From Actinomycetes bacterium (GTDB taxonomy: Bacteria > Actinomycetota > Acidimicrobiia > Acidimicrobiales > RAAP-2): a stretch of 43,824 bases of DNA. Below, piece by piece: positions 35,979 to 43,824 of the stretch. The translations under genes and the position numbers were made by a program. The stretch is from contig JAJYSU010000014.1 in assembly GCA_021793395.1 (NCBI GenBank), positions 1-43,824 on the forward strand. Reading direction: 5' to 3'. Each line of letters begins with the position of its first letter. Within the stretch, counting starts at the first letter, position 1. Below the pieces are notes generated by a model. It saw only the letters and a program-made list of their open reading frames with translations, was not told the origin of the DNA and did no database searches.

Positions 35979-36449
35979 TCAGCCCTTGGACGTGGACTTG
36001 GACGTGGACTTGGTCGCGGGAATGACAAACGTAATTCGCGCGGATGCCGTATCTTTACCCTCAATATTGCCTACGCTCACGGCGCAGGACTTCGCGTTAG
36101 CTCGTGTCGTACCACACGTTCCGTTGCCAATCGCGCCGGTGAGCACCGTGAACTTCGTCCATGGTAGCTGACCCTTGGCAGTAATCTTTGCCGGAGTCGC
36201 CGTCGCAGTGTCGCAGTTATTTTGTCCCTTAGCAGTAGCAAGACACTCGACAATGAAGACCGAATCCTTCGGAGTGAAGTTAATGCCCCGAACTCGCACG
36301 ACCTCTTTATTGCGTAAACTACCCGACGGCTCCACCACCAAGCGAGGTACGGGCTTCTTAGCCGCGCCCGCAGTCGCGGTCACCACGCTACCCGTGGTGA
36401 CCAGGCCCAGCACTGCGGTCATCGCGATAACAACAGACGACACCTTCAT
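35979..36449 (-). CDS. Exported Ig-like (neocarzinostatin-fold) protein
   Basis: The 156-residue product has a signal peptide (MKVSSVVIAMTAVLGLVTTG, likely cut after ATAGA) and one domain with the pattern VVEPSGSLRNKEVVRVRG, INFTPKDSVFIVECLA, then paired cysteines (NNCDTA; GTCGTTRANAKSCAV). This resembles the neocarzinostatin-type fold of small secreted actinobacterial proteins; binding function is unknown. The tail is a Ser/Thr/Lys repeat (STSKSTSKG). ATG 36449 has GAGGAGCGGAG upstream. A TAGATT hexamer at 36524-36519 would leave a leader of about 60 bases. Confidence 0.7.
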   Translation of the reverse strand: MKVSSVVIAMTAVLGLVTTGSVVTATAGAAKKPVPRLVVEPSGSLRNKEVVRVRGINFTPKDSVFIVECLATAKGQNNCDTATATPAKITAKGQLPWTKFTVLTGAIGNGTCGTTRANAKSCAVSVGNIEGKDTASARITFVIPATKSTSKSTSKG

Positions 36450-36930
36450 CTCCGCTCCTCTCCCATCGTGACCTCACCGCACCAGGCCACTCCCGACGAC
36501 CCGGCCACCGGAGGCGTAAATCTAACGTCAGCGTTATCTTAACGAGTCGCGTCGCGATCAGTATCATGATCACGTCACGGCTTTAGTACGTCGCTCAGTA
36601 CGCCACGCGATCATCCGTTAGCGCCATCACGGCAACGCCCGGCGATCGCCAACGCGAGACGTGTACCACTCAACGAGTGACGTGAGGCGGTCTACAGATT
36701 CACGTCATTCGCGAGATCACCCTCGGTGGTGCTTCGCCCACCGCGCGAGCGACGCGACATCGTGCACGTACCCGCACCCATCGAGACCGCGACGACGACC
36801 GTCGCATCGACAGGGGACGAACCGAATTCGAGAACGTCGCACGGTCCGCTATCTCACCCTTCTGTGCAGCACTGCCGTCCTAGGCGGACCTCTCGCCACT
36901 GGCCCCACGAACGAGTAACACCAGCGCTCC
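36450..36930. other. Gene-free 481-bp stretch
   Basis: Apart from the TAGATT candidate and the ribosome site of the gene at 35979-36449, I see nothing firm. Two overlapping plus-strand frames (36661-36918, 36726-37025) have no ribosome site, signal or recognisable motif; the second runs into the opposite-strand gene. Confidence 0.45.
36519..36524 (-). promoter_or_regulatory. Candidate -10 of the Ig-like exported protein gene
   Basis: TAGATT on the minus strand, about 70 bases upstream of ATG 36449, in a local AT-rich patch. Confidence 0.3.
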
Positions 36931-38370
36931 TCACCAACGCGGCCACCGCGCGGGTAGAGAACCCGACAAACCGTAGGGTTGTGGCAGACCTGGTCGAGCA
37001 CCCAACCGATCGAGTAACGCGCTGAAGTTCAGTCCGAAGGCAGTGGAGTTACGTCCGTCGAATTGGTCGTGTCCCGCCGCGAAGTCAAAGTGAGAGGGTG
37101 GATCCGCCCACCCCGTCTCCATGCAGGTTGCCGCATCATGGACCGTCCCAACAATCGTCAACGGACCAACACGCTCGCCCACGTGAACCGCCGGCATCAC
37201 ATCCTCCGCCACGTAGACGAACCGCCCTTTCGCCGGACCAACGGTCAATCGATAATTAATGAAGACGCCGCTCGGCCAGCCCGCCGAGTAGACGTTCACG
37301 ACAACGCCCTCCCCCAACGCGTACACCGGGCCACTTCCGCAGTAGTCAACCCCCTGATCGATCTCCTGGGGAACCAGAGCACTCACATCACGCAGCGGAT
37401 TGGCATATCCTCCGAAGGCGGTCGCATCAAGTCCTACGTAGTATCCCCCCGTCGCGGAGTCAGCGGCCAATGCGCTCACGCTCGCTCCGGGCGGAGGCGA
37501 TACCTGACCGAGACGACGGACCGCACCACTTGTGACAACCTGGACAATGTGGCCACTCGCGTCCACCAGGTCGTAGCCCCGGCCGTCCGCCAGCGCGGCC
37601 ATCGCGACAATCGGCGCGGCGCCATCGCCACCTTCGCCTCGGATGTGTTGCCGTGAACGATCGGGTACGTGGAAACCTGCCACCACTCCGTTGGAGGCCA
37701 CGATCCAGTACCCGTCGGTGAGCGGATCCACAGCGAGAGCGACAGCCACGACTGGAGCCGTCGCGCCGTAGTGCAGTTGGCTGGCGAGTGACCCATACCT
37801 CACACCACCGAATGACACGACTGCACCATTGGCACGAAGAACGTCGTAGCCCCGGCCGTCCGCCAGCGCGGCTATACCGACAACCGCGGGGTACTGCCCC
37901 CAGCCCCCCGCTGGAATATGTACCTCTCCGCGAAAGGGCGCGTGAAAGGCGAACACCAAGCCGTTCGATGACGCTACCCAGTAGCCACCAGTACGAGAGT
38001 CAACCGCAATTCCCGTAGCCGTGACGCCTCCACCAAGAGAACCTGCCTTGACCGAGCCGTAATTCGGAACGCCGTAGGCATCGACCTCACCGTCGGCTCT
38101 CACGATGTAGTAGCCATCCCCCCCAGGAGCGAGTGCCATTGACACCACCGCAGAACCCCCTTCAGCCGGAGAGCCCCGATAGGGAGAGCCGACCGCGATC
38201 ACCGTTGACGAGGTACTGGCGGACGCCGCTACGGGAGTCAACCCTATGGTGGAGGTGACGACCAGGACTATCGAGAACAGCGTCAGCGCGTGACGCCGCA
38301 GAGCGCATCGTGACGCCACTCGAGTCGGTGAGAGGCGCTCACTCAATCGGATCACGCCAGTCAGCATCAC
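36931..38370 (-). CDS. Exported repeat protein with C-terminal M23-like domain
   Basis: The 479-residue protein has a basic N-terminus and signal helix (ALTLFSIVLVVTSTIGLTPV, cleavage near ASAS). Residues about 75-320 contain six repeats of some 45 residues with GGYWVASSNGLVFAFHAP or GRGYDVLRANGAVVSFG cores, probably a beta-propeller. The final 150 residues follow the M23 peptidase layout (DQGVDYCGSGPVYALGEGVV, then a VGERVGPLTIVGT turn and SHFDFA), but the metal His is Gln in DQGVD, so it is probably not a peptidase. GTG 38370 or ATG 38367 starts 11-14 bases after the carboxypeptidase gene; the two form one unit. Confidence 0.75.
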   Translation of the reverse strand: MMLTGVIRLSERLSPTRVASRCALRRHALTLFSIVLVVTSTIGLTPVAASASTSSTVIAVGSPYRGSPAEGGSAVVSMALAPGGDGYYIVRADGEVDAYGVPNYGSVKAGSLGGGVTATGIAVDSRTGGYWVASSNGLVFAFHAPFRGEVHIPAGGWGQYPAVVGIAALADGRGYDVLRANGAVVSFGGVRYGSLASQLHYGATAPVVAVALAVDPLTDGYWIVASNGVVAGFHVPDRSRQHIRGEGGDGAAPIVAMAALADGRGYDLVDASGHIVQVVTSGAVRRLGQVSPPPGASVSALAADSATGGYYVGLDATAFGGYANPLRDVSALVPQEIDQGVDYCGSGPVYALGEGVVVNVYSAGWPSGVFINYRLTVGPAKGRFVYVAEDVMPAVHVGERVGPLTIVGTVHDAATCMETGWADPPSHFDFAAGHDQFDGRNSTAFGLNFSALLDRLGARPGLPQPYGLSGSLPARWPRW

Positions 38371-38381
38371 ACTGTCGCGCG

Positions 38382-39500
38382 TCAGCGCCGTTGCGACGCC
38401 ACCACGTCAGCGCGCGGACCAAACCACTGGACGGCCGTCACGCCTGACGCGCTACGCGCAACGCGCAACATTGGGCGGATGGCGCGAGCTAATTCCAGTG
38501 CATCCTCGCCAGCTCCCACGATGGGGTTCGTTCCGTGATCACCCAGCACTACTGAATAGGTAGTCACGACGTCGTGTCCTACCCGAAAATTGATCGCCAT
38601 TACATCACATCCGCCGGCCAACCCCGTAAAGCCTGACTTCACGCCTACGACTCCACCCTGACCGACAAAGGGTGTATACGACCACACAACCCCGGCCACC
38701 GGAAGCGTCACTCTCGGAAGATCGACGATCTGGCGAACGATCGGCTCCGCCCTCATCAAGTCGACGGCCATGATCGCCTGATCGTGCGCGGTCGAAAGAT
38801 CCTGTGAACCTATTCCGGTGATGTCACCGTAATGAGTGTGATCAAGTCCCAGGACTTTGGCATCCCGGTTCATGACACGCACAAATGTCGCCGTCGAATA
38901 CCCCGACATCTCGACCAGCAACGCCGCGTAATCTCCTGCTGAGTGAACCAACAAACCACGTAGTAGCTGTCCCTCACACAACCTTTCACCGAGGGCGATG
39001 GCCACATTAGATTGGTCCGTCGCTACGTCGTAGCGATACGCCGCGACGTCATGGACACTCACCGTCAAGCAGGGTCCGGGCTCCGAGTACGTGAGAGGCA
39101 GGCGATGCAAGATCACCCACGTGGTCATCAGTTTCGTCAAACTGGCTATCGCAACACGTGGTTGAAACGACGAAGACGCTGATACTCGCAACTGTGGAAT
39201 CACTAGGGCTGAACTGACCCCCGTCGGCCACCCGAACGTCATGGGCACCGTCGTCGTGGTGGTGGGCACCGTCGTCGTGGTGGTGGGCACCGTCGTCGTG
39301 GTGGTGGGCACCGTCGTCGTGGTGGGCACCGTCGTCGTGGTGGGCACCGTCGTCGTGGTCGCCGCCGACGAGACCAGGGCACCGACAGCACGCGGCGTCG
39401 ACACCACAGTCACGACACCAATCGTCGCAGCACTCACAACTACAACCACAAGCACCGCGACGCCAAGCATGCGTGCACCGAGTCCGTGGCCGCCTTGCAC
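38382..39500 (-). CDS. D-alanyl-D-alanine carboxypeptidase-like protein (peptidase S11) with Thr-rich linker
   Basis: This is a penicillin-binding-protein fold anchored by one N-terminal helix (LGVAVLVVVVVSAATIGVV), followed by a linker of six TTTTVP/TTTTTVP repeats (about residues 47-85). The SxxK motif is ASLTKLMT; the third motif is KSG in VGVKSGFTGLAGGCDV. The second motif reads HSAGD where S11 enzymes have SxN, so Asn is replaced by Gly and activity is doubtful. The C-terminal part has DVVTTYSVVLGD. GTG 39500 is supported by TAGATT 6 bases upstream. It probably acts on peptidoglycan stems outside the membrane. Confidence 0.82.
   Translation of the reverse strand: MQGGHGLGARMLGVAVLVVVVVSAATIGVVTVVSTPRAVGALVSSAATTTTVPTTTTVPTTTTVPTTTTTVPTTTTTVPTTTTTVPMTFGWPTGVSSALVIPQLRVSASSSFQPRVAIASLTKLMTTWVILHRLPLTYSEPGPCLTVSVHDVAAYRYDVATDQSNVAIALGERLCEGQLLRGLLVHSAGDYAALLVEMSGYSTATFVRVMNRDAKVLGLDHTHYGDITGIGSQDLSTAHDQAIMAVDLMRAEPIVRQIVDLPRVTLPVAGVVWSYTPFVGQGGVVGVKSGFTGLAGGCDVMAINFRVGHDVVTTYSVVLGDHGTNPIVGAGEDALELARAIRPMLRVARSASGVTAVQWFGPRADVVASQRR
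39244..39360 (-). repeat. Tandem repeat encoding the Thr-Pro-Val linker
   Basis: Three 21-bp units (GGCACCGTCGTCGTGGTGGTG on the plus strand, given here by its ends GGCACC and GTGGTG) are followed by three 18-bp units lacking one GTG triplet. All unit lengths are multiples of three, so copy-number change alters linker length and not frame. Confidence 0.9.
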
Positions 39501-39506
39501 GATGCA

Positions 39507-39512
39507 AATCTA
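39507..39512 (-). promoter_or_regulatory. Leaderless -10 hexamer of the carboxypeptidase-like gene
   Basis: TAGATT on the minus strand, then tgcatc, then GTG 39500. It decides for this GTG as the start. Confidence 0.5.
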
Positions 39513-39623
39513 GTCCAACTCCAGTCTCACACCTCGGACGGGCGAACTCAGAATGGCCAAATCACCAACGGAATTCTTAGATTACAGATCGGTGACGCGA
39601 CTCAATTCTCACATCCGGGCCGA

Positions 39624-39629
39624 TAGGGT
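39624..39629 (+). promoter_or_regulatory. Leaderless -10 hexamer of the L,D-transpeptidase gene
   Basis: TAGGGT on the plus strand, then ggctcc, then ATG 39636. No ribosome site is present. Confidence 0.55.
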
Positions 39630-39635
39630 GGCTCC

Positions 39636-40673
<1,038 letters not shown>

Positions 40674-40829
40674 TACTTGGGGTAGTAGCGTCGCCCTTAA
40701 TTGAGTTTATCGATCGGCACACTATTTGCCTGATTTTACGGTAGTTGGTCTAATACATTTGAGTAAGTTAGAGAACCTCCTGCGTCGTGACACAAGTTCT
40801 CGTCGACGCCACCGCCATCCCGCGCCGTA
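40674..40829. other. Short intergenic stretch before the IS3 element
   Basis: 156 bp, AT-richer than the core region up to about 40,780. No gene, hairpin with T-tract or tRNA was seen. Confidence 0.4.
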
Positions 40830-41783
40830 TGACCTTCCCCCCACTTGCCGGACACCTCACGTAGGAGGTAGTCATGGCAGTTATGAATACAGAGGCAGCG
40901 CGTCCAGCGGGACGGCGAGGTCGATACCCGAAGGAGTTCCGTCGAGACGCGGCGGCTTTGGTCATTGACCAACACCGCACGATCGTCGACGTGGCCAAGG
41001 AACTGGGAATCGTCGAACAGACCCTCGGCAACTGGTTCGTCAAGAGCGTATTGATCGCGGCGAGAGACAGGGCACCACGAGCACCGATCGAGCCGAGATC
41101 ACCAGGCTGCAGCGAGAGAACAAGCAGTTGCGTTTGGAACGCGACCTGTTAAAAAAAGCAACGGCCTTCTGGGGAGGAGTCCGAGCGGTGACCAAGTACC
41201 GCTGGATCACCGCCCGGAGGGCCGAAGGATTCCCGGTGCGGCTGTGCTGTCGCGTGCTCGAAATGGCCCCGTCGAGTTACTACGACTAGATGGACGTTCA
41301 CGGCGCCGGTGCCACCGACACCGAGCTCGACGAGGCCTACCTGGTCAACGAGATCTTGTCCATTCACGCCACCCTCGACGATTCCTACGGCTCCCCACGG
41401 CTCACCCACGAGCTGCGTCGGGGTCGTTGCGTGAACCACAAGCGCGTGGAAAGGATCGTGCGCGAGCACGCCCTCTACGCCAAGGACGCCCGACGCCGCA
41501 AGGTCCGCACGACGATTCCCGACGTATCAGCCCCACCGATGCCCGACCTCATCAAGCGCGACTTCAGCGTTGGTGAGCCGGGACGTCGCACCTGCGGGGA
41601 CATCACCTACACCCCCACGGGCGAGGGCTGGCTGTTCCTCGCCGGCGTGTTGGACCTGGGATCGCGTCGCGGCGTCGGCTACGCCATGGACGAACGAATG
41701 CCCACCGAGCTGGTCAGTCGAGCCCTCACCATGGCCGTCGACCTTCGCGGTGGTGACGTCGCGGGCATGATTTTCCACGCCGA

Positions 41784-42275
41784 TTAAGTCGAGGTTTCTG
41801 TTAAGTCGAGCAATCCTGGACGCGCCTACGTGACGCGAGGTTTGGAGGGTTTCTTCGGCTTAACGATCTGCTCTGTCGTTAGCGTCGGCCGTGTTCGTAC
41901 TCTTAGGGGAGTGAGACGGTGATGGATACGACGATCACAGGATTGGTGCGTTTGTTGTTGCCGAGCTGCACGTACGACAGGCTACGAAGCAAGGGGCTCC
42001 ATCGCTGATCATCATGCAGTTCCTCGGTAGCGAGAACGCGTCTGGGCGTTCTACGCCTTCACTACCTCTAAATGATGCGCGTCGCTGTCAACGCTGCCAC
42101 GGCTGCAATCAACATCCCCGCCGAAGACACGCTCCAAGCCCTCTACAGCCTGCGATTGCACAGAGACGTTAAGCCGAAGAATCGTCCGAGCAAAGCCGCG
42201 TGACGTGGCCAAACCAGGACTCTTCGGCTTAACAGAAACCTCGGCTTAATCGCTATTAAGCCGAATTCGGCTTAA
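41784..42275. mobile_element. 0.5-kb non-autonomous element (MITE-like) with long inverted ends
   Basis: The 492-bp insertion is flanked by CGCCGA repeats. The first 26 bases and the inverted last 26 of 41784-42249 match with two C/T differences; each end has two TTAAG[TC]CGA motifs in tandem and one inverted about 75-90 bases in. The similarity of the ends extends over roughly 90 bases with gaps. A further 26 bases (42250-42275) end in the perfect 20-bp palindrome made of TTAAGCCGAA and its complement. Inside are a 28-codon frame with a good ribosome site (41922-42008, MDTTITGLVRLLLPSCTYDR...) and a 44-codon one (42072-42203, ending NRPSKAA). These may be the first and last codons of a deleted transposase. 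The family is not recognised. Confidence 0.75.
42256..42275. repeat. 20-bp perfect palindrome at the right end of the small element
   Basis: TTAAGCCGAA followed by TTCGGCTTAA: two copies of the element's end motif head to head. It may be a recombinase site or the junction left by an abutting second copy. Confidence 0.8.
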
Positions 42276-42385
42276 CGCCGACCGCGGAAGTCAATACATG
42301 TCGCGAGAGTTCCGCGAACTGTGTGAGGGTCTCGGCGTCGTCCAGTCCGTTGGCCGCACCGGTTCGTGCTGGGACTGTGATGATC

Positions 42386-42590
42386 TTGGAGTGTCACTCC
42401 TGGCGGTCTGACTCTTGCTATGACCGACCTCGTGCCCTTGCGTTGACGTGTCGGTCGTTAGGAGTGGCACACAACAGGGCTGCCCGCGGCCCGGCGGGCA
42501 GTGACCTAATAGGAGCCTGATCGAGAGGTCCCATCACAGTCCTGTCCTTCCCGCCAGGTCGCGGACTCGTCCACTTACCGTTAAGGAGAT
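42386..42590 (+). ncRNA. Probable bridge RNA of the IS110 element
   Basis: In IS110-group elements a non-coding RNA from the left end pairs with both target and donor DNA. Order here: hairpin GGAGT-GTC-ACTCC (42388-42400); stem GACCGAC/GTCGGTC (42422-42428, 42450-42456) with a 21-base loop; strong stem CTGCCCGC/GCGGGCAG (about 42480-42501); donor part. The loop holds TCGTGC (42430-42435), identical to target bases 42364-42369, and GCGTTG (42440-42445), the reverse complement of CAACGC at the right junction. The donor part holds ATAGGAGC (42509-42516), identical to the element's right end (43688-43695), and CATCACAG (42532-42539), the reverse complement of its first bases (42375-42382). RNA ends are estimates. 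Confidence 0.7.
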
Positions 42591-42592
42591 CA

Positions 42593-43681
42593 ATGGACAT
42601 GGACAGCATGGCACGACCCAGCGTTGTCGTCGGGGTCGACACCCATAGGGACGAGCACGTCGCGGTGGCTCTGAGCGAGCTCGGCGTGCGTCTCGGTGAC
42701 CTCAGCGTTCCCGCGAATCTGGACGGCTACGCCACCCTCCTCAATTGGGCCCGTGGGCTCGGTGAGCCCCGAGTCTTCGGCATCGAGGGCTGCGGTTCTT
42801 ATGGCAGCGGCCTCTATAGGTTCCTGCGTCGACATGGGGTGTTGACAACGGAGGTCAGTCGACCAGCCCGCAAGGGTGAACGCCGACTACTCGGTAAAAG
42901 TGACGTGATTGACGCCGAGCATGCGGCGAAGGAGGTGCTTTCCGGACGTCGCTTCACCGCGCCGAAGACCGCCAACGGATCCATCGAGTCGATTCGCCTA
43001 GTTCGCACTGCGCGCAAGGCGGCGGTGAAAGTGCAGGTCACCGCCATGATCACGCTGAAGGCGACGCTCGTCAACGCGTGCGATGAGATGCGTGGCGCCC
43101 TGGAGCCACTCAGTAACTACAAGTTGATCGTGGCCCGCGCAGAACTCGACGTCGATGGCGACTTGGCTGACCCGAATGTCGCCATGAACTACACGCTCCG
43201 ATCTTTGGCCACTCGCTGGCTCGAGATTCACGAGGAAGTGAAGATTCACTCCAAGCACTTGAAGCGCCTTATCGAGCAGACGGCACCCCAACTCGTTGCG
43301 GCCTTCGGCATCGGTCCAGACATCGCCGGCGAACTGCTGGTCGCAGCCGGGGACAATACCGACCGAATCCGTTCCGAGTCCGCCTTCGCGAGGCTCTGTG
43401 GCGTCGCACCCATTCCCGCCTCTTCCGGCAAGACCAGCGGGCGCTACCGGATTAACCGCGGAGGGAACCGCCAGGCGAACTCCGCGCTCTACAGGGCAGT
43501 GATCGTGCGCATGCGCTGGCACGAACCCACCATGTCCTACGTGAAGAAGCGCACGGCGGACGGCTTATCCAAGAGAGACATCATCCGTTGCCTGAAGCGC
43601 TACCTTGTCCGCGAGGTCTATCGGCTACTCCCACCACCGACGGGACAGGCTGCGGTCGCGGGGGCACCGATGGCGACTTGA
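42593..43681 (+). CDS. IS110-family transposase (DEDD RuvC-like recombinase)
   Basis: The 362-residue protein is the RNA-guided recombinase of IS110 elements. The N-terminal RuvC-like domain has Asp16 in VVVGVDTHRDEH, Glu65 in FGIEGCGSYG, and Asp104/Asp107 in GKSDVIDAEHAAKE, the complete DEDD set. The C-terminal Tnp domain has FGIGPDIAGELLVAAGDN, FARLCGVAPIPASSGKTSGR with the nucleophilic Ser candidate, and NRGGNRQANSALYRAVIVRM. ATG 42593 has AAGGAG 5 bases upstream. No stop or frameshift is seen, so it could be active. Confidence 0.95.
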   Translation: MDMDSMARPSVVVGVDTHRDEHVAVALSELGVRLGDLSVPANLDGYATLLNWARGLGEPRVFGIEGCGSYGSGLYRFLRRHGVLTTEVSRPARKGERRLLGKSDVIDAEHAAKEVLSGRRFTAPKTANGSIESIRLVRTARKAAVKVQVTAMITLKATLVNACDEMRGALEPLSNYKLIVARAELDVDGDLADPNVAMNYTLRSLATRWLEIHEEVKIHSKHLKRLIEQTAPQLVAAFGIGPDIAGELLVAAGDNTDRIRSESAFARLCGVAPIPASSGKTSGRYRINRGGNRQANSALYRAVIVRMRWHEPTMSYVKKRTADGLSKRDIIRCLKRYLVREVYRLLPPPTGQAAVAGAPMAT

Positions 43682-43824
43682 CAATCTATAGGAGCATCAA
43701 CGCCGTGTCAGAAAGCTTCTGGGCTGCGTTGAAGCGCGAGATGGTGAGTCGCTGCCGCTTCGAGACGAGAGTCGAAGCGCGCCGCGCCATCGTCCACTGG
43801 ATCAATCACTACAACGCGCTACGC

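Larger units (their letters stand above)
42375..43698 (+). mobile_element. IS110-family insertion sequence (IS110 group), apparently intact
   Basis: The limits follow from the IS3 gene it interrupts: GGGA-C before and C-AACGCC after, so the shared base is a C (42375 and 43698). The element is about 1,323 bp, without terminal inverted repeats or target duplication, as expected for IS110. A 217-bp non-coding left end precedes the transposase and only 17 bp follow it, which is the IS110-group layout rather than IS1111. The left end contains the probable bridge RNA. Confidence 0.85.
40830..43824 (+). mobile_element. IS3-family insertion sequence, decayed and split by two insertions
   Basis: The left end is placed at TGACC (40830), from the C-rich end and GCCGGACAC typical of related IS3 elements; the right end is beyond the window. 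IS3-derived parts are 40830-41783, 42282-42374 and 43699-43824. Reading them in series restores the transposase: FHAD joined to RGSQYMSREFREL, then SCWD joined to NAVSESFWAALKREM. The duplicated CGCCGA (41778-41783 and 42276-42281) flanks the first insertion. The 3-bp duplication expected at the IS3 ends could not be checked. Confidence 0.85.
40874..43824 (+). pseudogene. IS3-family transposase (OrfA+OrfB), disrupted
   Basis: OrfA opens at ATG 40874 (AGGAGG upstream) with the helix-turn-helix YPKEFRRDAAALVIDQHRTI and VDVAKELGIVEQTLGNW. At about 41034 one base is missing: the following frame, RQERIDRGERQGTTSTDRAE then LQRENKQLRLERDLLKKATA, is the proper continuation. The OrfB part (VTKYRWITARRAEGFPVRL) meets an amber codon at 41287-41289 where relatives have Trp (SSYYD-stop). 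It then runs to 41783 with the first catalytic Asp in CGDITYTP and the second in FHAD, where the small element interrupts it. Pieces 42282-42374 and 43699-43824 carry the rest, including the catalytic Glu in SESFW. The gene cannot make active transposase. Confidence 0.88.

Noticed and set aside
36661..37025. Two overlapping plus-strand open frames
   Set aside because: No ribosome site or motif; the second runs into the opposite-strand propeller gene. GC-rich DNA produces such frames by chance.
39244..39360. Possible CRISPR array
   Set aside because: Units are contiguous 18/21-bp repeats without spacers, inside a coding sequence.
39049..39507. 152-codon frame rich in His-Asp over the carboxypeptidase-like gene
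   Set aside because: It is another reading of the repeat encoding the Thr linker; the S11 motifs are in the other frame.
41140..41160. A7 run as a programmed frameshift site between IS3 OrfA and OrfB
   Set aside because: The -1 frame after the run stops within about 15 codons, while OrfA and OrfB homology continue in the same frame, so no shift is needed here.
42503..42530. Small hairpin GACCT/AGGTC as an independent regulatory element
   Set aside because: It encloses the left donor guide and is better explained as part of the bridge RNA.

Overview
The window is GC-rich chromosomal DNA from an actinobacterium. From base 2,710 to 31,010 almost every gene is on the minus strand, and its order from aroE to thrS follows, with gaps, the Mycobacterium tuberculosis block from aroE (Rv2552c) to thrS (Rv2614c), recalled from memory. 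A phosphatidylinositol mannoside set (pgsA, acyltransferase, pimA), a mycothiol ligase (mshC) and a coenzyme F420 reductase (npdG) also point to Actinomycetota. I suspect class Acidimicrobiia because of the many leaderless genes and the 'GGYWVASSNG'-type repeat protein, but that is inference.

Layout. 1-2,719: partial ppk1 (-), divergent from a leaderless FtsW/RodA-family gene (+). 2,710-6,411: bifunctional-nuclease-like protein, rodA, aroE, mltG, ruvX. 6,416-15,588: alaS, rarA, aspS, hisS and the stringent-response gene rel. 15,608-18,616: secF, secD, yajC. 18,672-23,104: ruvB, ruvA, ruvC, yebC, pdxT, pdxS. 23,128-27,236: an M48-like membrane protein without its zinc site, then pimA, acyltransferase, pgsA, and a HIT protein. 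27,236-31,010: thrS, mshC, npdG. fabI (+) starts divergently from npdG and runs tail to tail into an ABC exporter. 34,284-40,673 is accessory: a 14-TM efflux pump with operator-like palindromes, and four exported proteins (Ig-like, propeller/M23-like, D,D-carboxypeptidase, L,D-transpeptidase). The core genes are packed tightly, with many GTGA, ATGA, TAATG and TAGTG stop/start overlaps that suggest translational coupling.

The last 3 kb (40,830-43,824) is a nest of mobile elements. A decayed IS3-family transposase gene, with a frameshift and an amber stop, is split by two later insertions. The first is a 0.5-kb element with long inverted ends, no intact gene and a CGCCGA target duplication. The second is an apparently intact IS110-family element. 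The leader of the IS110 element carries a recognisable bridge RNA: one segment repeats 8 bases of the element's right end, another is the reverse complement of 8 bases of its left end, and an upstream hairpin loop holds two 6-base matches to the IS3 sequence it inserted into.

A second regularity is a TANNNT hexamer lying exactly 6 (once 7) bases before the start codon of nine genes, with no Shine-Dalgarno sequence between: a consistent leaderless promoter signature. rarA lacks any ordinary start codon where homology says the protein begins. No tRNA, rRNA or CRISPR array was recognised.
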